A DNA stretch of 64,000 nucleotides from positions 11,498,001 through 11,562,000 of the forward strand of contig NC_135195.1 in NCBI RefSeq assembly GCF_050948175.1, in the 5' to 3' direction. The notes beneath the pieces were generated by a model. That model made no database searches and was not told the DNA's origin. It worked only from the letters and a program-made list of their open reading frames with translations. This document shows positions 26,409 to 37,937 of the stretch, in pieces. A program made the position numbers and the translations under genes. How positions within the stretch are numbered: position 1 is the first letter of the stretch; every line of letters begins with the position of its first letter. Origin of the DNA: Xylocopa sonorina (Eukaryota; Arthropoda; Insecta; Hymenoptera; Apidae).

Positions 26409-29400
26409 AGCGAAAATATGGATGGTTAGAGGAATGGATGAATGAACGCGACGAGGGTACGAGAGAAGGCGCGAGAGTGTGCGAGGATGGATAGGTGCGG
26501 ATAATGCGAGCGCATCGCGCGGAGTGACGCCCTTATCGTGACAAAAGCGCCGTCATTGCGTCGGTTGCAGGTGTGGTTCAGTAATCGCAGGGCGAAGTGG
26601 CGTCGAGAGGAGAAATTACGGAACCAAAGGAGAGCAGCCGTCGATCAGGTAGTAGGCGGTGGAAGCAGCGGGGGCGGTAGCAGCACCGCGCCACCGGCAG
26701 CAACCCCTGCCACGCCACGGTTACCCTTAAACGCCGGATTCAACGCCATGTACTCGTCGATACCGCAGCCGATCGCTACGATGCCTGACACTTACAGGTA
26801 ATCATACTGTCACCCTCTTTTTTCCCCCCTTTTATTCCGCGAGTCATCTAGACGCGAGAGGATGCACCCTTTCGCCACTTTCGAGATTGGATACGATGCT
26901 CGTTACGGGACGTTCAAGGAATTTCACCTGGAGCGATCGAGATTAGTCGATTTTTTTAGTCGATATTAGAGATTTGAGAGCGTAATTGGAGTTTTGATCC
27001 GGTAAACGGTATCGCAATGTCTTTCGATTAAATTGTGAAATAATTTTGAAAGAATTGCCCGTGTTTGCGTACAATCGAATTAAAAAAATTCTGCAGGCTT
27101 TTGTCAAAATTTAATTAAACCCGTACCGCTGCGAAAATATCCTTTCCAGGCTGATTGGCTTTTTGATAACAGTTGAAATTTGATTTTACCGTTTTCTCTA
27201 TGATACCATGGCAGAGTAACAATAGGCTTCGTTGTTTTAAAGATTTACCGATTGAATACGTTTTAATCGGACCTGCATTGTTGCAGAGATTACAGGATAA
27301 AAGATATCGGATCTGTTGGATTGAAATTTTCCAAATAATCCCTATACACCGTGTACTTTTCACGTTCAACATCGCACCATTCATCGATTACATTGTGTAA
27401 ATAAATATCTGATCTTGTCAAAATTTAATCTTCTTAAAAGCTTACCCCCCAATGTTATTTCGAATACAAAAATGATAAAACTGCAATCAATGTCTCTTTA
27501 ATATCGAATTTTTCGACGGAGCAACTGGAAATCTGGTAAAAATCAAGACTTACTACCAAGTTACACACCCGTTCGATTACTATAATTAATTAATCGATCC
27601 GCACAAAAACACTTCATAGAGAACTACGCTCTCCAATCTCAGCCGTTCGCAATTTTACCGAATCATCAGTATACTTTAAAAAAAAAAAACCACCCCCGTA
27701 ACGTACGCAATCTACCAAGAAAGAAAATTCAAATGCCAACGAAAAATGCAAATCATTCGCGAACATAGCGAGACACAAGTGTTAAAAAGGAATCAGGAGG
27801 AATGGAAGGAAAACACTTGACGATGCTCGCGAGCCGTCGCGAGGTCCCGTACGTCCTCCCGGAACCGGTGGACAGATTTGGCCGTTGGTTACCGTATTTC
27901 TATCTGACGAGGATCCACTTCTCTGTTCGCAGCTCGATGTCGAGCAGCTTGGGCGGGTCAATGGGTGGAAGCTGTCTTCAGCAACGCGCCGACGGATATC
28001 CGGCGTACGTGTTCCACGAGCCTCTTCACTCGCTGACGCAGTCTTACTCCCACGCACACAGCACTGCTGCGCACTCGCAACCCCATCGCGGTATACCGAC
28101 CTCTCATGGTGGAACTCCCACCACGCCCGGAGGACAGCCCGCTGGACCAGGTGGTGCGCCCTACCAGCCGACGACCTCGACCGCGACTGGTGAGTTTTCG
28201 CTTAAAGTATTGTTTGTTTGTTCTTGCTGGTCCTCTCAAGGTCGTCCACACGGTTGCTCGCTTCGCAGTCTACCTCCACGCTTACAATTACCGCTAATCA
28301 AGGTCACCACCGGTTGGAAACCGAGGGCCTCTCGTTAGGACACACTTTTCGAGGCGAAGCGGAGACCGTGGTGGTACCGGAAGGACGTATCTGTATACTC
28401 TGGGGGTTGTTTAGAGCTACTCGTTGTTACCGTGTTATCGTAACGGGGTTGTTTATCATGAACTTTTACTTTTTCCGTTAAGTAGAGTAAACGTAGTTCA
28501 AACTTGGATTGTGCTAAAAATCGAAAGTCTAGAATAAGTTGAAGGATTGCTTTTTTCCGTTTCATCGAGTCGTCGGGTTTGATAACAGACGGTTGCGCGA
28601 AACAGAAGTGACGAGTCGTCAATAGAAGGGTGCAGAAAATTCCGATTTGCGTCGCGTGCTCGCAACACTCGGCGCGTGTCGTTTGCGGAACGCGAGCTCG
28701 CGTTGAAACGTGCTCATTCTGTACCATTGAAAGTCCCGGTTGATTACGCGCACTCGAGAATGTTGAGCGCGCGACTCTGGCCAAACGACGAAAAGGGATA
28801 AGCGACGCGCGCGTCCTCGCAGAAATCAAATAGTTACCGTGCCGGATGGCAGGGGTGGAAAATTCGTTTAATAAGTGCAGAAAAGTTTGTCCCGCTGTAT
28901 AGCTGAAACGTACGATTAGAACTGGAAATGTTCGCGTTCTTTTTCAACAACGTAATATGTTATTATAGAGGGTGATCTGTATGGCTATAACGTGAAACAT
29001 TTTCGTTGCTATTAAGAGTAGGGCGAAGAGGCTTACGTGGGATTACGTGCTCAGTTTTAAAGGGGGACGTTTTGTAAATGGTAGAACAATTTCTTCAACG
29101 TCTTCTTTTTCAGGGGCTTTCTTAATACTATAATATTAATTACTCTTTGCGTATAATATAGATTATAGAGTAGGGAAACTTAGATAGAATTCTAAATAGA
29201 ATAAATCGATCCAACAGTTTACACGAAACAAGCAAATATCGCCAACAAGCAGACAAATCCTCGCACGACTCCTCAAAATCGATCACCAAGTTTTCCTTTA
29301 AAATTTCCACCCGTCATCCCTCGCACGAGCCATAACCGCCGCGCCGAGAACGAAATAAAGCGTCGGGGATTACTTAGGAACCTTTTTACGCGCAATCTAC

Positions 29401-31477
29401 ATAGCGCCTGTTCCTCGCGAGGGATGGCACCCAGAGGGTTGTAGAACGTTGGCGGAGAGAAAAAGGAGAGGCAGAGAGGACGTTACAGGGTGCTCGAGGC
29501 GGCACAGCACGTGGGTCGTTCGTCCACGGAATTGTAAAAGGATTTTAAAACAAATCTCGCATGGCACCGGTGGGCTGAATCGAAGAACGGGATGTTCTGT
29601 GGTTTTCTACAGCCACCCGTTTCCCTTTCGCGGTAGCGCGGTTTAATTTTCCATTTCCCGATTCTCACTTTTCTCCTACAAGTTTCTTTCTTCTTCGATT
29701 TTCCCTCCTACGCAAGAGTACTTTTGTTTCTCATTCCCTTCTGCTTCGTTTAAGCGGACGTTCTCTCCGGTCTGGACGGTTGAAAAGTGAGCATTCTTTG
29801 AGAACTTTTTTCGGAAACTCGAGAAAAGATATTTAACTAGATCTTCTCGCAAACGTAGTTACTAATGTTGTAGAGTGTACATATTTTTCCTAGAAAAAAT
29901 TTCACTCGCAGTGCTTTAAATATTTCAATTAACTTCATTTACGCTGTATTTTTCAATAAAAATTCTGATATTGAATCTAGATACTTTTTTCAAATTACAT
30001 TTAAGGAACCAAGATACGAATCTTTTTATCTTCCAAAAATCTCGCAACTCGTACAATGCACCAAAGTTTTTTCGACACTCGGAAAACGCGAAAAAAAAAG
30101 AGGGAGAAAAAGTGAAAAATCCATGTTTTCGACCCTCCAGACCAGAAGCATCCCTTAACGAAAACCGTGCGGTAGTTCGACCCTCCCGGTCCCGGTTCTT
30201 CCCTCTCTAACCCTCCCCGTCTCCCTTTCTTGCTCCTTTCTCTACCCTTCCCACCTCTCCCACCGTCCCTCACCCTCTGGTTCGCACCGTCTCTGTCGCC
30301 GTGGCTCTTCCTCTCTTCAGGGTATATACAGGGGGGCGAACAGAGGATGTGGATGGGTTGGGTCTCGCCTCGGCTGGGCGAGCGCTCAATAACGTGCGAA
30401 CCCAAAGGGGAGGAAACACGGGGGTGCGCGGCGTACCTACAGGAATGGAGTGGAACGCCGTAGAATGGTGGAATACCGGCGGAACACGCGGCGACATTCC
30501 TCTTGTGCCTTTCTCCTCCGCCCGTTTTCGCGTTCTTCTCTTCTGCTCCCCCTGAAACCGTTCGCCCCCTCTCCTCTTCGCCACCGCCATCGACTATCCG
30601 CGTGCCCACCTTCCCTCGTCATTTCGCGAGCACCCCTCACCCCGCCGCACTAACGCACCCTCTGTTCCTCGTTCTCGCTTCTTACGTGCGGAACGAGCCG
30701 CAACTTATCCATCATAATCGTTTCACGTGCATGAGCGCGGCCGACTTTCACTGCTCGCTCTCTCGTTACCGCGTTCTCCACTCCTGGCCCGTGTCGTCGC
30801 CTGTTCCCATTCCTAAGGACGGGATGTGCCTCTCGATGTATCGCTTTCGCGGTTCGGTTCGTTTGCTCGCTCGAGATGCGAGGGATGGCGTCGCCGAGGG
30901 GTGGGGAACGATTCAGACGTTTTTATGGGATCGATTGGTAACGGGCCGCGCGCTGGTTCTGGGTGGACCGTTTTAACGAGGTTTTCGAGGCCGGGGATCC
31001 GTTTTCAATGGGACAGCTATTATGGATAGCGTGACCGCGGGACTGTTTTGTTTGCTTCCGCGTGTCACGCGGCGCGTCGATTGTTCGCGTGAACGCCGGA
31101 AGATGAAATTAACAGTTACTCCATTGTTGCTCGAACCTCGATTCGTTAACTGCTATTATATATACAATCTAAGCGGAAGATAGGACGTACCAGAGTCTAA
31201 TGTAGATGTAACAACTTGGCGCGAAGACGCACAGCGTCTAACCCATCGTCGATGAACAAGTCCACCGTGAAATCTGTATTATCCGCACTCGTCTCGCTCC
31301 TCTTCCTCCCCCTCCAGCAGAATCACAAAGCGAAACACCATCCGTCCACCGTCTAATCGGCGACGAAACAATGTTCAATCTGTTCCAGGCGTGATATCAG
31401 CCGGCGTCTCCGTGCCCGTGCAGATCCCGTCTCAAACTCCGGACCTGGCTGGCAATTACTGGCCGAGGCTCCAGTGA
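12303..31477 (+). CDS. toy: twin of eyeless (Pax6-family transcription factor), 8 exons
   Basis: Exons 12303-12555, 12841-13021, 16794-17070, 19951-20115, 21383-21465, 26571-26797, 27933-28189 and 31389-31477 join in phase. Taking ATG 12314 as the first methionine gives 506 residues: paired domain about 26-150, an acidic NSSGDED linker, homeodomain 271-330 with VWFSNRR (Ser at homeodomain position 50), and a Pro/Ser/Thr-rich activation tail ending YWPRLQ. Pax6 proteins are nuclear DNA-binding regulators at the top of the eye and head programme. The call is toy, not eyeless, because as I remember the fly proteins the toy-type features are FGCS.AGHSG, GGVYVNGRPLP, VATTPVV.KIADYKRECP, MYSSIPQPIATM and GVISAGVSVPVQ. 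An in-frame TGA at 12293 lies just before the acceptor at 12301-12302, so either translation starts at 12314 or a small upstream exon supplies the start. Introns at ILGR/YYETG and ARIQ/VWFSN sit at typical Pax6 positions. Confidence 0.93.
12841..13021 (+). CDS. toy: toy exon: second half of paired domain
   Basis: The acceptor TTTTTTCAG ends at 12840 and the donor AGT|GTAAGT starts at 13022. It encodes YYETGSIKPRAIGGSKPRVA, then TTPVVNKIADYKRECP, SIFAWEIRDRLLQEGV and CNNDNIPS. It completes the linker and begins the RED subdomain. The exon is exactly in phase with both neighbours (2+1 in, phase 0 out). Confidence 0.93.
13022..16793. other. toy intron
   Basis: The intron runs between the DNIPS and VSSINRV codons. 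It carries GC-rich, CpG-dense sequence with many chance open frames, a short GA repeat at 16210-16238 and an A-rich run near 15353. No independent gene was recognised. Confidence 0.6.
16210..16238. repeat. (GA)n microsatellite
   Basis: A GA dinucleotide tract of about 29 bp within a toy intron, followed by purine-rich DNA to about 16280. Confidence 0.9.
16794..17070 (+). CDS. toy: toy exon: end of paired domain and linker
   Basis: The acceptor GTCCGCAG ends at 16793 and the donor AGCG|GTGAGT starts at 17071. It starts VSSINRVLRNLASQKEQQ, the end of the paired domain, then AAAVQAHQGAES, VYDKLRMFNGQ and a Trp/Pro/Ser/Thr-rich linker (GWPPAWYSATPSHH) ending in RDDSLLKRS. VY.KLRMFNGQ is shared with other Pax6 proteins. 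Confidence 0.92.
17071..19950. other. toy intron
   Basis: The first part (about 17330-17860) is AT-rich. The later part is purine-rich (19030-19400), with a TCG triplet run at 19436-19460 and an alternating TA/CA stretch near 19480-19511. No coding exon was recognised. Confidence 0.6.
19436..19460. repeat. (TCG)n trinucleotide repeat
   Basis: About eight tandem TCG units in a toy intron, followed within 20 bases by TA-rich simple sequence. Confidence 0.85.
19951..20115 (+). CDS. toy: toy exon: acidic linker and homeodomain helix 1
   Basis: The acceptor GCTTCCAG ends at 19950 and the donor GAAAG|GTAAGT starts at 20116. It encodes ETTSDGNSEHNSSGDEDSQ, the conserved Pax6 acidic linker, then RLRLKRKLQRNRTSFSNEQ and IDSLEK, the N-terminal arm and first helix of the homeodomain. 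Confidence 0.94.
20116..21382. other. toy intron splitting the homeodomain
   Basis: A 1.27-kb intron after LEK/E. It holds an A-rich run near 21166-21184 and nothing coding. Confidence 0.7.
21383..21465 (+). CDS. toy: toy exon: homeodomain helix 2 to start of helix 3
   Basis: A short 83-bp exon. The acceptor GTTTTAG ends at 21382 and the donor CCAG|GTGAGT starts at 21466. It encodes EFERTHYPDVFARERLAEK and IGLPEARIQ. The ARIQ/VWFSN intron boundary is typical of Pax and paired-class homeobox genes. Confidence 0.94.
21466..26570. other. Largest internal toy intron
   Basis: A 5.1-kb intron. It has a CpG-rich block at about 22140-23200, several purine/GA tracts (22021-22052, 22437-22480, 22640-22665) and a GA microsatellite at 26367-26405. 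Long antisense frames near 22.2-23.0 kb are Ser/Leu/Arg low-complexity products of the GA tracts, not genes. Confidence 0.6.
26367..26405. repeat. (AG)n microsatellite
   Basis: An AG dinucleotide tract of about 39 bp, about 165 bp upstream of the homeodomain helix-3 exon. Confidence 0.92.
26571..26797 (+). CDS. toy: toy exon: homeodomain recognition helix and linker
   Basis: The acceptor GGTTGCAG ends at 26570 and the donor TACAG|GTAATC starts at 26798. It starts VWFSNRRAKWRREEKLRNQ, the DNA-recognition helix with Ser50. A Gly/Ser and Pro/Ala/Thr linker follows, then LPLNAGFNAMYSSIPQPIA, a block typical of insect Pax6 tails. Confidence 0.94.
26798..27932. other. toy intron
   Basis: A mostly AT-rich 1.1-kb intron with an A-run near 27678-27690. 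No coding content was recognised. Confidence 0.65.
27933..28189 (+). CDS. toy: toy exon: Pro/Ser/His-rich activation region
   Basis: The acceptor TTCGCAG ends at 27932 and the donor GACTG|GTGAGT starts at 28190. It encodes SSLGGSMGGSCLQQRADGYP, AYVFHEPLHSLTQSYSHAHS, then a His/Pro/Gly/Thr-rich stretch. SSLGS..SCLQQR and YMFH(D/E)PL recall the fly toy tail, from memory. Confidence 0.9.
28190..31388. other. Last intron of toy
   Basis: A 3.2-kb intron. It has an AT-rich middle (about 28900-29230 and 29800-30100) and a GC-rich block at 30150-30660 with many chance frames. No coding exon was recognised. Confidence 0.6.
31389..31477 (+). CDS. toy: toy terminal exon to the normal stop
   Basis: The acceptor CTGTTCCAG ends at 31388. 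The exon encodes GVISAGVSVPVQIPSQTPDL, AGNYWPRLQ and a TGA stop at 31475-31477. The YWPRLQ ending is shared by fly toy and vertebrate PAX6, so this is the authentic end of the main product. Confidence 0.94.
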
Positions 31478-31669
31478 TCCCAGCTCTTCGGGTTCCCGCC
31501 CGCGAGCCTGCTCGTAGGCCAGGAGAGCCCGCCGCCACCGACAGCCACCCCTGGCGCGGTGTCCCGGCCGCTACTCGCGTCCCTCGGGATACCAACGCAG
31601 CCAGCGCAGCACCAGCCAGCGAACACGCCGGCTACCACTCCCGTGCACACCTCCGACACCAGTGAGTGA
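31478..31669 (+). CDS. toy: Possible C-terminal extension of toy past the TGA
   Basis: The toy frame continues without a stop for 63 codons after TGA 31475-31477, to a second TGA at 31667-31669. It encodes SQLFGFPPASLLVGQESPPP, then Pro/Ala/Thr/Gln-rich sequence such as GIPTQPAQHQPANTPATTP. The composition resembles a Pax activation tail. A strong donor (CACCA|GTGAGT, GT at 31662) lies near its end. It could be stop-codon readthrough, an alternatively spliced exon, or chance. Confidence 0.35.
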   Translation, partial: SQLFGFPPASLLVGQESPPPPTATPGAVSRPLLASLGIPTQPAQHQPANTPATTPVHTSDTSE

Positions 31670-34537
31670 ACCGATCAATCTTCCCGATACGCGTTCCGAC
31701 AGGGGTACGCTTACGGTTCGCGAGCATCGATAGACGCGGCGAGGTCGCAGCGATGGTTCGCCCCCGTACGACGAATCGTTGACCCTGATCACTGCGTTCG
31801 ACGCGACCGCGTCGAGACCATGGACAGAGGCGACTGGGGCTAGTTGATCACGGACGTCGGATGACCGCGTCCCTTCGAGGCGATCCGTTCCATAGTGACT
31901 GTAACAGAAAGAACGATTGATAGAAATCTGTAATGCAACGGTTAATGGGAACTGGTCGATTGAACTCGGTGTAAGACTAGCCCTGGTATCTACGCATGTC
32001 GCAGGGTTGTTGGTTGTCAGTTGCGGGACACGTGGAACGGGGATTCGTAGGGGAAGTTAGCGTCAACGGTGTTCAAACGGTAGTTTGCTAGTGGTTCGTA
32101 ACGCGATCGAAAGTCTATGACAATATTTTTCAATGAATATTTGTTGCACTCGTGCTTTGAGTTTAAGTAAGTTTACGGACGAAGTAGTTAGAAGCTTGTT
32201 AAGGGTTGGCGCAACAGGAGCTGAAAAAACTAATAAAAAGGCTAACGAATCCGCTTTAATTCGATTAATTACTCGACGAAGGTCTGCCAAATCGCGGCAA
32301 CGAACGGACACTGCTGATCGCTACTTTCGTCCACCGAAAAAGAAGAACACAATCCCCGTTCAGAATTTGCGATTACAGCCCACACGAACTGGGCGAACGC
32401 GTGTAATCTGTTCGCGGTCGATTAACAGCGAAAAAGTTTCAGCCATCGGGAATGTTTCGATATTTTAGCTGACCGCAAACAATCGCAAATTCTTCCTAAT
32501 ACGCGTGTCAATGGATACGTCCATCGCATCTAGAAGTTGGTGTCTCCATGAAGTGTGTTCGGATCGACGCTTGTCGCGCGAACGCGATGCATCGAGGGTC
32601 GAGATTCAAAGTTCATCGTCTCTTCTTCGATACGCGTTTAATATAGAGGTCATAGACGTATACGCATGACCCGGGTCACGCAGGGTATATTATCCATCTA
32701 CTCACGACACTGTACAAATCAAATCACTGGCGTCGAACATACGTTCGTTAGACGATCCAACGTGTGGACCGAGTACTAGTCCACGTGAAATCTAAATTTC
32801 GTCAACGATCGTTCGAACAACAACGAAACACTCAAAGTACCCCGATGAATATTATTTTATAAAAATTAATATAATCATTTGATTCGTTCAAAATTCTGTA
32901 AATTCAAACATCGTTACATATTTAGATCGAGCGTATTCTCAAAGTGATTCAGATTTCTTTTTATTCGACGCTTCCGATGAATTCCGTTTCGACGTCTCCG
33001 TTACTGAACGTTCTTACGTTCCTTAATCGACGACCGGCAACGCTCTATCGAATTTTTCACGCATACCACTGGTACGCATGACCGGCGCGCGAATCGCGTG
33101 GAAATTTCGAGGGATCCGAAGAACACACGGAGGGGCGGGCACCCGCTGCAAATATTCTCGCGAGACTTTGGGGTGGCCCCTCTCCTCCTCTTTCTCTCTC
33201 TCTCTCTCTCTGTCTCTACGGTCAGACCGGCCGCCTTTTGTAAAGGGTGGGAGCCACGGGGATTGATAGCTGCCTCGAGGGTGGCTTTTTCCGCCGGGCC
33301 GGCCATCACGCTTGCTCGCAGATATGGCGCCGGCTGACAACGCTCCTCCGGCCGGAAAACTTGCTCGTCGCGATCGAAACTTCCCTTTCGGGACGACTGT
33401 TCTTTTCTCTTCTGGAATTCTTCGAGATTTATACGGAAACCAGTTACTTGTCGCGATACATATTTTTAACCGATAGAGAAAGAATGAATTTTTTTAATCT
33501 TGTAGCATATTTGTGTCGCCATTTTATTCTTTGACAATTTTCGTTTCGAACATTTTTGTTTCTTCGAGTCTCTTTGTGTTCAGTTAGAATTTGATCAATA
33601 AATACCAGGAAAATCCGGCATCACGATGGATCGTCTCACGAAACGTGTTCCGACGCAAGGCAGGACACACTTCCGCAGGATACGCTCGAACGACACAGGT
33701 CCTCGTGTAATCCGGTCAAGAGAGTCGAGCCTCATTCTCGCAGACTTTACGAACGATTCAAGGATACATCGTAGCTTTAGTCTCCTCCGGCTAGTTGAGC
33801 AAGAAAAACGTGTTTCTCAGACCGCTCCTCTATTTCTCGTGCCCCACAAAGGGACACGGCGATTTTAAATACACAAGTCGTGTTCCAACGGGCACGAGTT
33901 TTGTATAGAATATACCCCCTAAAACCAGCAACACGAAACGTTCCGCACCTTGGTCCAAGCTCCACGCGACTCTAGATTAAGACAATCCAAATCTGTAGCT
34001 GGTAAATGAAAACGATCACGTGCTTTACCGCGAAACCACGCTGAAACGGAGGACACCTTAGAGTACATAATTAAAAACGACAAGAGAGCAACAGAGAACG
34101 CGCGTTTTCTGTAAACAGATAGAAGCACGGAACGCGGCGAAAAACGGAATTCTCTCACGCGGTGTAAAATCGTAGAATCCGGTTTCGAGTCGAGGAACAG
34201 AGCTTCGTCCACGAGTCGATCCGAAATCTGTCTCCTGAAAACGAAAGAAAGTCTTCGTCTCCGGTTCTTGCCTTGCCCTCTTCGTGGACACCGCTTAAAG
34301 GGACGTCATCGAAGCTCGTTCCTCTTGTCGATCTTCTGTATAAAACACGGTTGTAAAATAGCATTTGTTACTCTTCTTAGCCTGTAATGTAAATTAGAGA
34401 GAAAATTCGTCGACATGCTGTGTATATACGTACATTACGTTTAGATACCTAAGCGAGGCGATCGTTTCGATACCGTTCGATCGTGTACACCACTCTTCAT
34501 AGGAATCGCACACACGTACAGACACGATCTCTCTCAG

Positions 34538-34555
34538 ACACACACACACACACAC
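34538..34555. repeat. (CA)n microsatellite
   Basis: A CA dinucleotide tract of about 18 bp, flanked by repeated ACGTACAGACA units at about 34513 and 34554. Confidence 0.8.
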
Positions 34556-37500
34556 GTACAGACAGGAATATCTCTCTTTGCCATGTGTATTCGATGTTCT
34601 CCCTTGGAACCGGAAACGAACGATCGACCGCGCCTCCGCCTGTCGTCTGAGGAGGAACGGAGGATTCGGGATGTCTGGCGCTGGGTCGATGTTCGAAGAC
34701 GCGACCTAAGCCTACATTTATTATTCGCTCATTGTTTCCGCACACTGTACCGCGCCAGCCATGTTACCTATATGTTTCTCACGCTTCGCGCAATCTCTGT
34801 GCTCGGCTAAAAATCACCGAGCTATACTTTTGTCGGTTTATTCGAGATGTTGCGTGACGGTAGTACTCGAGCTCAGAATCACGGGAGGGAATATAAGTTA
34901 GACTTTTTTAGAGATTTAAAACACTGTTAGAGTAAAAGTAATCACTTCTATACTTTCAAGCAACATACAGACGCGTGTCGAGATACTTGAACCAGAAATG
35001 TAGTTAATGATTTTTAGCTGAACATGGATAGAATATTGCAGGGTCTTGGAACGGCTCTCGGATCGACGCGGGATACGCCACAACGAATGACACGATCAGA
35101 TCGCACGATCATTGAATTTAAGTTTAATTGTAGCTTGATCGCGTAAAGTTGGCGCGATTTAGAAGTCGCGCGAGTATACGCGCGCGTACACGTATAAAAT
35201 ATCGCGTTAGTGGGAAAATTACGGTACAGGGTAAATTTCATGTGTATATGTATATATACTACCTCAGAGACAAGGCTTTTTACGCGATATGAAATCTCTA
35301 ATTAATCGCATTAGCGGGTAAAAGGAAGGGAAAATCCCCGTCGAAAGTGTCGGAAGGACGCGCAAGCGCGACCGCGAAAACCGCTCGGGATTTTCGTCGA
35401 GGCACGCGACAAACGGACCATCGTCGTCTCGTCTGTTTCACGCGGCTATCCGCGATAAAACGACAGGCCAAACGCTGCGCGTCTTGTAAAACTCGTGATT
35501 CCCTCTCCGTTTCCCTCTGGGGTTATTTCGTTTTCATAAAGTAACTCTCATAACTTCGCGACTGCTATGCTACTGGTACATATGGTAGACGTTATTCTTC
35601 TTATTAGTCGTTGATTTCGTACCTGACGCGAGAAAATGTGACAACAGTCTGTTACTTATATTATTAGGGTGTTCTAGAAAATGTTTTGCAGTTATAAAAT
35701 TTAATTTAATCGAAGTCGAGAAATAGCGGAGGTGGGAACAGTTTAGGTCGGTAAAATAGGTCACGTAATTATCTTCTACAGTTGCGATAGCACAACCAAG
35801 ACGTTTGTGCGCAACTTAAGTAGTATCGAAGATTTGATGTGTTCTAACCCTGCTATATTTTTGAAACTTGAAATTTAATCACACTAACGACATCTTGCGC
35901 GTACTTACTCATTTTACTTGGATAATCAGAGTGAAAATAACTGGACCTAGAACGATTAAAACAGTTTACGTAACGTTCTTTAGAAGACTCTAATAGGAAT
36001 CCGTTGGTCGATCTCGAGGCTCGCCGTTCCAGGACTCCCTGGATCACATTTTGCTCCCTCCGCCGTCGCATATACACCACAAGCACATGTATATGAGTGT
36101 TACGCAACAAGCATCCGTTTAATTAGAACTTCGATCTCCATAACAGCTTTTAACCTCCCAAGAAGAAGCTTCCCGCCGAGCAACTGTCGCGTTACCTTTC
36201 GAGAGCGTCACGCGCCAAGGCTCTCGCGGGTAGGCGACGAGCTCTAACGATTTGTCAACAGTCAATAGGGTAATTAACGATTTTGTGCGCGTCGTGTCGT
36301 AACGAATGAGGCACGTCGAAATGTCGGGCGTGCCCTCTCGTCCCGTAGGAAAGACAGCGTTCTCAAACGATGTCGACGCACCAGCCAACCGATTGGCGTG
36401 CACCGCGATTCGTTCGAACGTTCGTTCTCTACGGCGCACGGGGATTGTACTGTACATTAGTAAATTTATATTTTTGGATGAAACAAAAGACGAAAAAAAA
36501 AGACGAAAAACGCGAAAACAAAGAAAACGCACGGCAAGCGGTAGCAAGCCGTTCGCGAATTAGCGAAAATCGCTCGCGGATGCGAGCGCATAAATGGCCG
36601 CCATATTTTGCCGGTTCTTCATAGTCGGGAGCCTCGATTTTCGAGGCCGTACACTTCGTTCGGATCCGCATGGACCACTTCCGCGTACACAGCGTTCTGG
36701 ATGAGAGAACCAAAAGTGTTCCACCCTTGTTTCCTTGTTAAGTTTCTACATAATTGGTTTTACTTGCTCGTGACTATTGTTTCTTTTCGAGGCTTCTCTT
36801 TATCCTGCGTTGGATTCGTCGAGTGTCTTATTTGAGGACAGGAATCTGAAAGATAGTTGAGTCTATGAATAGTTACGTATCTGTTTGTATCCTACGCGAG
36901 ATATTCGAAAAATGTTTTAAGTTCCGACTACTCCAAATGCATATTCGAATGAAATTGATGGGTTTAGCATGGATGCAGAGGGCGCAATGAGAGAGTGTAG
37001 TTACTCTATAAAATGGCTTCCTCAAATCGCGGTAATTAACTTTATTTTTCCAACAAATTCATTCGTCAAATGTTTCTATGCTCTATTAAAAGAAAGAAGA
37101 AAGATTTTATGAATGATAACAGCGTTCACATTACGTATTTGAGAATAACACGGTTAGTGGTTGCTAAAAACGTAAGAGAATTATACGTTGGTGCATCGAA
37201 ATGGAATTTGAAGCAGGGTTCGTTGCTGTGTACATAAATTTATCCATACTTTGTTTCATATTTTTAGTAAGCTGCACGTTTTAAAATGTAAGCAAGTTCC
37301 ATTTCGTTGGTGCGATTGAATTATTTGTATGGTGCGTTTAGTCTGTGAGATTTCGTAGACTGGGCCGTAACGCGGAAGTGGTTACGCAGTTTTCTTATTA
37401 TCTGTAATAATAATACCGATAACGAATACAGTGTATGAGTATTAACAAATTTATTAACGAGAATAATATATTATTGCGACAGTAATCTACGTAAGTGTTG

Positions 37501-37592
37501 TGAATAATGGAGATAATATTGTTGCTGTGATTACCTTTAAGATTGTAAGTAGTAGGATATAGAACCACTGTTAGGTGTCACTGTCTCGATTC

Positions 37593-37598
37593 AATAAA
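37593..37598 (+). other. Candidate poly(A) signal, + strand
   Basis: AATAAA followed by T-rich sequence (TGTTATTTCATTTT). It could end a long toy 3' UTR. The nearer AATAAA at 33597-33602 is the alternative. Confidence 0.3.
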
Positions 37599-37931
37599 TG
37601 TTATTTCATTTTAATGACAACGCAAGTCATCTGCATTCGTTCGTAACACTTGAACCTTTTCTCATTCTACTTTAAATCTATCCATACCGCTTACTGTCTC
37701 TATGTTTCTTGTGTACAACATGGTACTTAATTTTAAGGTATTTTGCATATATTTTTTATTGCAATTTTAATTAACGTTAACTAAAATCCGAGCGTATTCA
37801 TTATATTATACGGAGGTAGTACATGAACGCACCGCTTAAATTACTTCGAACTGTTCACCACGGATGTTATACTATGGTGTACATACAAAATCCGTATCAC
37901 TTAAACTACAGTTACAAATAACATACAAAAG

Positions 37932-37937
37932 TTTATT
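37932..37937 (-). other. Poly(A) signal of the TM7SF3-like gene
   Basis: TTTATT on the + strand reads AATAAA on the - strand, 130 bp past the stop codon at 38067. That implies a short 3' UTR of about 150 bp. Confidence 0.65.

Larger units (their letters stand above)
31670..37931. other. 3' region of toy and space before TM7SF3
   Basis: No confident coding sequence is present. There is an AATAAA at 33597-33602 and another at 37593-37598, either of which could end the toy transcript. A CA repeat lies at 34538-34555, a CT tract near 33190-33211 and an imperfect inverted repeat at 37194-37309. From about 36.8 kb onward the DNA is AT-rich, as in long 3' UTRs or intergenic DNA. Confidence 0.45.

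Noticed and set aside
30001..30609. 202-codon antisense frame in the last toy intron
   Set aside because: Gly/Arg/Glu-rich low complexity from a purine-rich block; no family and no start or splice support.
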